From NCBI RefSeq assembly GCF_000820025.1, contig NZ_CDBI01000016.1, positions 1 through 62,386 on the forward strand: a stretch of DNA of 62,386 nt. The letters run 5' to 3'. The translations under genes and the position numbers were made by a program. Positions 57,065-62,386 of the stretch are shown in pieces. The stretch comes from Aeromonas popoffii (GTDB taxonomy: Bacteria > Pseudomonadota > Gammaproteobacteria > Enterobacterales > Aeromonadaceae). The notes under the pieces were generated by a model. That model did not search any database, was not told the origin of the DNA, and saw only the letters and a list, made by a program, of their open reading frames with translations. Numbering within the stretch: position 1 is the first letter of the stretch; each line of letters starts with the position of its first letter.

Positions 57065-57637
57065 ATGTCACACACCCGCGTTTTCATCGTGCACGGCTAC
57101 ACTGCCTCCCCCAAGTCCCACTGGTTCCCCTGGCTCAAGCAGCAGCTCGAAACCCGCGATATTCATGTCGAGGTACTGGCCATGCCAGACCCGCACCAGC
57201 CGGTACCGGCTGCCTGGGATGCCGCCATGGACAACCTGGTCCGGGATCACGATGAGCGCACCTTCCTGCTGGGCCACAGCCTCGGCTGCATCGCCATACT
57301 GCGTCAGCTCAGCCGCCTGCCCGTCTCCCGCCGGGTGGGCGGGATCCTGCTGGTGTCCGGTTTCGACCAGCCGCTGCACACCCTGCCGGAGCTGGATCCT
57401 TTCATGCTGCCGGGCTACGACCCGGCGCACATCATGACCCTGGCCCCCCAGCGCGTCGTGGTCGCCTCCCGCGACGATGCCATAGTGCCCTATCGCTACT
57501 GCCAGCATCTGAGCGAGCAGCTGGCCGCGCCGCTCTACAGCCTGGAGCAGGGTGGCCACTTCCTCGATCGGGACGGCTTCCTGACACTGCCGCTGGTCCA
57601 TGACCGGCTGCTGGGGATGATAGCCCCCGCCGAATAG
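57065..57637 (+). CDS. RBBP9/YdeN-like alpha/beta hydrolase
   Basis: A 190-residue serine hydrolase. The ATG at 57065 follows CAGGA with 8-bp spacing; an ATG at 57059 is too close to the ribosome site. It begins VFIVHGYTASPKSHWFPWL (oxyanion loop HGY). The nucleophile elbow is FLLGHSLGCIAIL (GHSLG), Asp in VASRDDAIVPYRYCQ, and His in EQGGHFLDRDGF. The RBBP9/YdeN class has small substrates; function is unknown. It is convergent with nqrE. Confidence 0.88.
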   Translation: MSHTRVFIVHGYTASPKSHWFPWLKQQLETRDIHVEVLAMPDPHQPVPAAWDAAMDNLVRDHDERTFLLGHSLGCIAILRQLSRLPVSRRVGGILLVSGFDQPLHTLPELDPFMLPGYDPAHIMTLAPQRVVVASRDDAIVPYRYCQHLSEQLAAPLYSLEQGGHFLDRDGFLTLPLVHDRLLGMIAPAE

Positions 57638-57638
57638 C

Positions 57639-57664
57639 AAAACGGCCACGCAAGTGGCCGTTTT
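57639..57664. terminator. Bidirectional terminator between hydrolase and nqrE
   Basis: 11-bp stem AAAACGGCCAC/GTGGCCGTTTT with loop GCAA. Confidence 0.92.
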
Positions 57665-57678
57665 CACAGGTGGCACAC

Positions 57679-58278
57679 CTAGAGTGACATGCCGGAGAAG
57701 GACATGAAACCGAGCGACATCAACCCGGCCACGATGAAGGTGATGCCGATGCCGCGCAGCCCATCGGGTACATCCGAATACTTCATCTTCTGGCGCAGAC
57801 CGGCGATGGCAACGATGGCCAGCAACCAGCCGAGTCCGGAACCCGCCCCATACACCACGGATTCGATGAAATCGTAATCCCGCTGGGCCATAAACATGAC
57901 CCCGCCGAAGATGGCGCAGTGCACCGTCAAGAGCGGCAGATAGATGCCCAGCGCGTGATAGAGCGCCGGGAAATGCTTGTCGAGTACCATCTCCATCACC
58001 TGCACCAGCGCCGCCAGCACCCCGATGTAGATGATGTAATCGAGAAATCCCAGATCGAATTCCCCAAAAAAGGTACTGCCTGCCCGCAAGATATGGCGGT
58101 AAATCAGGTTGTTGAGGGGGATGGCGATCACCATGACCACCAGCACCGTCAAGCCGAGACCAAAGGCGGTATGGATGTTCTTGGAAACGGCCAGGAAGGT
58201 ACACATGCCCAGAAAGAAGGCCAGCGCCAGGTTTTCGACAAAAATCGACTGAATAAACAGGTTTACATAATAATCCAT
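57679..58278 (-). CDS. NqrE-like Na+-NQR subunit, orphan
   Basis: A 199-residue protein with six transmembrane helices, closely resembling NqrE of Vibrio: [60 protein letters not shown] and [19 protein letters not shown] are shared. NqrE with NqrD coordinates an iron centre and forms the electron path of the sodium-pumping NADH:quinone reductase. No nqrA-D or F gene is nearby, so it is an extra or orphan copy. RnfA is the near alternative but matches less. It follows an unrecognised membrane protein. Confidence 0.88.
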   Translation of the reverse strand: MDYYVNLFIQSIFVENLALAFFLGMCTFLAVSKNIHTAFGLGLTVLVVMVIAIPLNNLIYRHILRAGSTFFGEFDLGFLDYIIYIGVLAALVQVMEMVLDKHFPALYHALGIYLPLLTVHCAIFGGVMFMAQRDYDFIESVVYGAGSGLGWLLAIVAIAGLRQKMKYSDVPDGLRGIGITFIVAGLMSLGFMSFSGMSL

Positions 58279-58433
58279 CGGATCGGCTCACAGCTTGTGC
58301 AGAGAAGGGCCCGGCTCCCGCACGGCGGCTGGGGTAGCAGGGGCAACAAGGCGCAGCAACCGATCGCAGGCGTCAGCCGGCAACGGGGCTCAAGCAGTCA
58401 GTCGACGAGGAAACGCCGGGATCCGGTGCGCGC

Positions 58434-58928
58434 TCAGCAGCAAGCCGGACGCGAGTGGCCGTGGCAGAAGCGAAATTGCAGGTGGTGGCAGATCAGCAGG
58501 CGTTTGTGCAGGTAACCGAAGTAACCGGACAGCTGCCTGAGGTAGATGAGGGGCAGGAAGAACAGCAGGCCACAAAGCAGGCCCAGGATCTCGTGCTGGA
58601 ACCAGGCCAGTAGCATCTGATACAGCTCGGAGGGACTGGCGCTCTCAAGCCGCCGCCCCTGCTCGACGCTGAACCGCCACTGGCCGCCCGGCGGCAGGCT
58701 GGCGCTGTTGACGAGCCCCGGATCGGACGGCTCGTGCAGTTGCATCGCAACCACCCGCTCGGCCGATACAGGCTGACCGGGCGCACTGATGCCTCCCGCC
58801 GCGAAGGCGGCAAGCCACAAGATAGAGGCGATGGCGAGGGCCATCAGCCCTGTCGGTGATCGGCCAAAGGGTGGCAAGCAGTCAGGTCCCTGAAAAAGAC
58901 AACGGATAAAACGGGCTAAATGTATCAC
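58434..58928 (-). CDS. Unrecognised small membrane protein upstream of the nqrE-like gene
   Basis: A 164-residue protein beginning at a GTG (58928). It has two hydrophobic segments (about 27-50 LMALAIASILWLAAFAAGGI, about 108-128 WFQHEILGLLCGLLFFLPLIYL) with a periplasmic-looking stretch between them. The C-terminal 28 residues are Cys/His-rich (YLHKRLLICHHLQFRFCHGHSRPACC). No family is recognised. It reads in the same direction as the orphan nqrE, 155 bp apart, so a link to Na+-NQR assembly or function is possible but unproved. Confidence 0.5.
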   Translation of the reverse strand: MIHLARFIRCLFQGPDCLPPFGRSPTGLMALAIASILWLAAFAAGGISAPGQPVSAERVVAMQLHEPSDPGLVNSASLPPGGQWRFSVEQGRRLESASPSELYQMLLAWFQHEILGLLCGLLFFLPLIYLRQLSGYFGYLHKRLLICHHLQFRFCHGHSRPACC

Positions 58929-59030
58929 ACGCTATCAATTTATTGAATTTAAACATCCATTAATTAACTTTTTACGATACTAAACACCCTTCCCATCCCA
59001 AAAGGTGGTACTTAAAATCCACTAAAAGAA

Positions 59031-59074
59031 AGGGGGTTCTATCGTCTGCGACTTACATTTGGGTCCAACCCCCT
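59031..59074. repeat. 44-bp intergenic inverted repeat
   Basis: AGGGGGTT (59031-59038) and AACCCCCT (59067-59074) form a perfect 8-bp inverted pair around a 28-base centre, in the AT-rich gap between the membrane-protein gene and recJ. It may be a remnant of a mobile element. Confidence 0.45.
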
Positions 59075-59100
59075 GATTGGCAGCCCAGGCTGATAACAAC

Positions 59101-59122
59101 ACGGCCACCCTGAGGTGGCCGT
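59101..59122 (-). terminator. Probable terminator of recJ
   Basis: Stem ACGGCCACC/GGTGGCCGT with loop CTGA. On the minus strand it is followed by a T-rich GTTGTTATC, 30 bp after the recJ stop. Confidence 0.7.
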
Positions 59123-59151
59123 TGTCGTGAGCAGGTGCGCCAGAGCCGGTA

Positions 59152-60882
59152 CTAGATGCCGGCGGCGTCCAGATGCTCCACCAGCAGCTGCACACTGCGG
59201 TTGCCGCGCCACTCGTTGACATCGAGCCGATAGACCAGCCGCACCCGCTTCACAGAGGCGTCCGGCCAGCGCTTGAGGTCGACCCCGAAGGCAATGGCAT
59301 CCACCGCATGGCCCGAATCCGTGGTCAGCATCATCTTGAGGTGTTTCTCCCCCACCAGCCGCTGCTGTACCAGCACGAATTCGCCGTCAAACAGCGGCTC
59401 AGGGAAGGCCTGACCCCAGGGGCCGGAGGCGCGAATGAGCTCCGCCAGCTCAAGGCTGAGCTCATCCGGCAGTAATTCGCCATCGGTGAGCAGCACCCCG
59501 GTCAGCAGCTCGGGGGTTACCAGTTCGCTGATGACCCCCTCGAAGGCGCGGCCGAAGGCCTCGATGTTGGCCTTGGGCAGGGTCAGCCCCGCCGCCATGG
59601 CGTGGCCGCCAAACTTGCCCATCAGGCCGGGGTGGCGGGTATCGAGCAATTCGAGGGCATCGCGCAGATGCACCCCGGGGATGGAGCGGCCGGAACCCTT
59701 GAGCTCGGTCTCGCTGCTCTCGGCAAAAGCGATGACCGGCCTGTAGTACTGCTCCTTCACCTTGGAGGCCACCAGCCCCACCACCCCCTGATGCCACTCG
59801 TCTCTGTGCAGCACTATGCCGGATGGAACTTCGCCATCGCGAAAACGGATCTGCTCCAGGGTCGCGAGCGCCTCCTGTTGCATCCCCTGCTCTATCTCCT
59901 TGCGCTCCTGGTTGAGGCTGTCCATCTCGGAGGCGAGCTGACGCGCCAGATTGAGGTCATCGCTGAGCAGACAGGCGACCCCGAGGGACATGTCATCGAG
60001 GCGGCCCACTGCGTTGAGGCGCGGCCCCAGCGCAAAGCCAAGATCGGCGGCGGTGAGACGGCGGCCATCGCGGCCCGATACGTCCACCAGCGCCTGGATG
60101 CCGGGACGGCAGCGACCAGCCCGGATCCGCTGCAGCCCCTGATGCACCAGGATGCGGTTGTTGCCATCGAGCGCCACCACGTCAGCGACCGTACCGAGCG
60201 CCACCAGATCCAGATAATCCGCCACATTGGGGACACGAATACCCTGCCGCTCGTACCAGCCCAGCTGGCGCAGGTGGGTGTTGAGGGCCGCCATCAGATA
60301 GAAGGCCACCCCCACCCCGGCCAGTGACTTGGAGGGAAAGTCGCAGCCGCGCTGGTTGGGGTTCACTATCGCGTCGGCAGCAGGCAGCTCCTGGCCCGGC
60401 AGGTGATGATCGGTGACCAGCACCTGCATGCCGGCCATCTTGGCCGCCGCTACCCCGGCGATGCTGGAGATACCGTTGTCTACCGTGATGAGAAACTCGG
60501 CGCCACGCGCCACCGCCAGCTCGACTATCTCCGGCGTGAGGCCGTAGCCGAACTCGAAGCGATTGGGCACCAGAAAATCGATGTGGTGACCGCCCATGGC
60601 CCGCAGCGCCAGCACGCACAGGGCCGAGCTGGTGGCGCCGTCGCAGTCAAAGTCACCGACGATCAGGATACGCTGCTGAGCAGTGAGCGCCGCCGCCAGC
60701 AGCGGCACCGCCTGCTCCATGCCAAACAGACGCTGGGGCGGCAGCAGCGAGCTGGCACTGCGCTCCAGCAGGACGGGATCCTCTACGCCACGGCTGGCGA
60801 AGACTTGGCGAAGCAGTGGATGCAGGGTGGCGGGCAGATGGGAATCATCAACTCGCGGACGACGACGGATTTGCAGGGGCAT
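59152..60882 (-). CDS. recJ: Single-stranded-DNA 5'-3' exonuclease RecJ
   Basis: A 576-residue DHH-family nuclease of the RecF recombination and mismatch-repair pathways. Phosphoesterase motifs: DFDCDGATSSAL (I), ITVDNG (II), VTDHHLPG (III) and later PRLNAVGRL. DHHA1 segment GGHAMAAGL and an OB-like C-terminal domain follow. The start ATG at 60882 overlaps the end of dsbC by 35 bp, an arrangement shared with E. coli dsbC-recJ. Confidence 0.96.
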   Translation of the reverse strand: MPLQIRRRPRVDDSHLPATLHPLLRQVFASRGVEDPVLLERSASSLLPPQRLFGMEQAVPLLAAALTAQQRILIVGDFDCDGATSSALCVLALRAMGGHHIDFLVPNRFEFGYGLTPEIVELAVARGAEFLITVDNGISSIAGVAAAKMAGMQVLVTDHHLPGQELPAADAIVNPNQRGCDFPSKSLAGVGVAFYLMAALNTHLRQLGWYERQGIRVPNVADYLDLVALGTVADVVALDGNNRILVHQGLQRIRAGRCRPGIQALVDVSGRDGRRLTAADLGFALGPRLNAVGRLDDMSLGVACLLSDDLNLARQLASEMDSLNQERKEIEQGMQQEALATLEQIRFRDGEVPSGIVLHRDEWHQGVVGLVASKVKEQYYRPVIAFAESSETELKGSGRSIPGVHLRDALELLDTRHPGLMGKFGGHAMAAGLTLPKANIEAFGRAFEGVISELVTPELLTGVLLTDGELLPDELSLELAELIRASGPWGQAFPEPLFDGEFVLVQQRLVGEKHLKMMLTTDSGHAVDAIAFGVDLKRWPDASVKRVRLVYRLDVNEWRGNRSVQLLVEHLDAAGI

Positions 60883-61576
60883 TGATGTGATCCAGTATCT
60901 TGAGCAGTTGTTCAGGGCTCTGATAACCCCGCACCAGATCCCCGTTTGGCAGGACCCAGCTCGGCAGCGCCTTGATCCCGAGCCACTGGCTCAGGCCGAT
61001 ATGATGGGCAAGGATCTCATTACAACCGGCCGCAGGCAAACGATCACTGAGACTGAGTTCACTGAACAGACCGGGATCGCACCAGCGCGCCTGCGCCTCG
61101 GCCAGATCGGCGAAGGTTCCCAGCGCTGGCAACAGCTGCACGCTCACCCCCAGCGCCTGCAGTATGGGCAGCTCATCGAGCGCGGCACGGCAGCGGCTGC
61201 AGGTCAGGTCGGTAAACAAGGTAACGCTGTGACGCTCGGGCACCGCCTTGAGCTGCATACGCCGTTCGCCGATCTGGGTCAGGGCCCGCTGCCGTTGCTG
61301 ACGCTGGCCCTGCATGGTGAGGTTTTTCATGTCGTGGCCCAGATCCAGCATGATGCCCTGGAGCACATAGTCTCCCTTGGCATCGGTATAGAGCGGCCCC
61401 TGAGCCGTGCCCAGCATAAAGAGGCCAGGCATGGGGGTTTCATCCACCAGATATACCTGCACCCCGAGCCGCTGCTCTATACGCTGTTTCAATAATTGGG
61501 GATCCATCCCCGCGCTGGCAGCAAACGTGCACAGCAGCATCATTCCCAGTAGTAAATGCTTCACTCTTTTACTCAC
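60848..61576 (-). CDS. dsbC: Periplasmic disulfide isomerase, DsbC-like
   Basis: A 242-residue periplasmic thiol-disulfide isomerase. It has a signal peptide, an N-terminal dimerisation domain (about 24-80) and a thioredoxin domain. The active site reads TDLTCSRCRAAL, so CSRC rather than the usual CGYC; the cis-Pro loop is IKALPSW where E. coli has GTP. A second Cys pair (RWCDPG, AAGCNEI) is conserved. GTG starts at 61576 or 61564 are possible; the second has a better upstream AAGTGAG. Operon with recJ. Confidence 0.88.
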   Translation of the reverse strand: MSKRVKHLLLGMMLLCTFAASAGMDPQLLKQRIEQRLGVQVYLVDETPMPGLFMLGTAQGPLYTDAKGDYVLQGIMLDLGHDMKNLTMQGQRQQRQRALTQIGERRMQLKAVPERHSVTLFTDLTCSRCRAALDELPILQALGVSVQLLPALGTFADLAEAQARWCDPGLFSELSLSDRLPAAGCNEILAHHIGLSQWLGIKALPSWVLPNGDLVRGYQSPEQLLKILDHINAPANPSSSAS

Positions 61577-61823
61577 TTGGCATGAACGAATGGACTCACA
61601 AGGTAACTCAGGCTATATCCAGGTCTCAACCTGTTAATTACTTACTGATTAATAGTGGAGGTCACAAAAAATCCTTCTCTGACAGGTTGCCAATTGGGCA
61701 GAGGCCCAGCAAGCTAGCCGTGACGACAGGAAACAAGACGGTCATCCCTCTGTTTTCCTGATATTTTATTATTCAACCGTGGGTGCGACAGCGGCCGCAC
61801 TCTGCCCGTTTGGGGAGGGAAAC

Positions 61824-62231
61824 ATGAGTCTGATCCAAGAGTTCAAGGCCTTTGCAGCAAGAGGCAACGTCATCGACATGGCAGTTGGCATCATCATTGG
61901 TGCCGCCTTCGGCAAGATCGTCTCCTCCTTCGTGGGTGACGTGATCATGCCGCCAATTGGTCTGGTCCTGGGGGGAGTGGACTTCAGCGATCTCGTCGTG
62001 ACCCTGAAGGACGCCGAAGGCGCCACCCCGGCCGTGGTCATCGCCTACGGCAGGTTCATCCAGACCATCATCGATTTCCTGATCATCGCCTTCGCCATCT
62101 TCATGGGGCTCAAAGCCATCAACACCCTCAAGAAGAAGCAGGAAGAGGCCGCCACTCCCGCTGGCCCCACCAAGGATCAGGAGCTGCTGAGCGAAATCCG
62201 CGATCTGCTCAAATCCCAGCAGGGAAAATAA
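61824..62231 (+). CDS. mscL: Large-conductance mechanosensitive channel MscL
   Basis: A 135-residue pentameric channel that opens at high membrane tension. It starts [22 protein letters not shown], followed by TM1 and the [12 protein letters not shown] pore constriction. The TM2 segment is [22 protein letters not shown], and the C-terminal helix is KEEAA...[22 protein letters not shown] precedes the ATG at 61824. It is a single gene. Confidence 0.96.
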   Translation: MSLIQEFKAFAARGNVIDMAVGIIIGAAFGKIVSSFVGDVIMPPIGLVLGGVDFSDLVVTLKDAEGATPAVVIAYGRFIQTIIDFLIIAFAIFMGLKAINTLKKKQEEAATPAGPTKDQELLSEIRDLLKSQQGK

Positions 62232-62260
62232 GCGCCAACTCCTGTCGTGTGTTTAAAAAA

Positions 62261-62277
62261 ACCGCCCCTGTGGCGGT
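62261..62277. terminator. Hairpin after mscL
   Basis: ACCGCC/GGCGGT hairpin preceded by an A run, which would act better on the minus strand; no plus-strand T run. Confidence 0.5.
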
Positions 62278-62280
62278 AAT

Positions 62281-62386
62281 GCCAGTCAGTTAAGCACTTT
62301 TATGACTTTATATTCTAAATTTTGAATAGCAGGAACTGTGCTATGGTGACAGCGTCAATTTGGCTGACACCTTTGCCCTGACTGGC
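62281..62386. repeat. 9-bp inverted repeat at the right edge, possible mobile-element end
   Basis: GCCAGTCAG at 62281-62289 and CTGACTGGC at 62378-62386 are exact inverted copies enclosing about 88 bp of AT-rich DNA. The right copy is the last nine bases of the window. It could be an IS or MITE end, but no transposase is visible here. Confidence 0.35.

Noticed and set aside
57679..58278. Assignment of the NqrE-like gene as RnfA
   Set aside because: Residues such as MKYSDVP, the QRDY loop and GLRGIGITF match NqrE far better than RnfA.

Overview
The window is about 62 kb of GC-rich gammaproteobacterial chromosome, most likely from Aeromonas or a close relative (Aeromonadales). The evidence for this is E. 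coli-like gene order around the cell-wall and lipoate genes (ubiF/miaB-ybeZYX-lnt, then leuS-lptE-holA-nadD-rsfS-rlmH-mrdA-mrdB-mltB-rlpA-dacA-ybeD-lipB-lipA), an frdABCD operon, an Na+-NQR subunit gene, and an elongation factor P that carries arginine at position 32 next to earP. No rRNA, tRNA, prophage, CRISPR array or complete insertion sequence was seen.

Left part (1-15.3 kb): a truncated exported-protein gene diverges from a LysR regulator. Then come a BPSS1780-type membrane protein, an unrecognised periplasmic or membrane-anchored helical protein, an M23 peptidase, a MATE exporter, a very large MscS-family channel with a glycerophosphodiester phosphodiesterase behind it, a dCache chemoreceptor with a flagellar sigma-28-type promoter, and frdABCD behind a near-consensus FNR box.

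Accessory part (15.3-34.7 kb): degenerate small coding remnants and a zinc-ribbon methyltransferase precede a compact seven-gene unit (16.75-23.23 kb). This unit holds a thermostable-hemolysin-family protein, an acyl-adenylate ligase, a heme-oxygenase-fold (TenA/HDO-like) putative metal oxidase, a short-chain dehydrogenase, a periplasmic TPR protein and a QseBC/PmrAB-like two-component pair. Its upstream region carries a perfect CTTAAG-N5-CTTAAG direct repeat, the operator form used by PmrA/QseB-type regulators. I consider it the best candidate for an uncharacterised system: a self-regulated pathway that probably modifies a fatty acyl substrate. Then follow a retropepsin-like protease-family protein, guaC with a possible attenuator leader and a duplicated 3' scar, earP-efp, a DUF3530 protein, a D-2-hydroxyacid dehydrogenase, a glycine-zipper protein with a His/Lys-rich tail, a nitroreductase, a LysR/HAD divergent pair, an excalibur-domain pseudogene and ubiF.

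Right part (35-62.4 kb): this is the conserved housekeeping block for tRNA modification, ribosome maturation, lipoprotein acylation, peptidoglycan elongation (PBP2/RodA), the septal lytic enzyme RlpA, PBP5 and lipoate synthesis. A striking local duplication between lptE and holA creates two mini-cistrons joined by three consecutive TGATG stop-start junctions. After lipA come a GNAT protein, an RBBP9/YdeN-like hydrolase, an orphan nqrE paired with an unrecognised membrane protein, recJ-dsbC (the DsbC has an unusual CSRC active site) and mscL. The window ends in a 9-bp inverted repeat that may be the edge of a mobile element.
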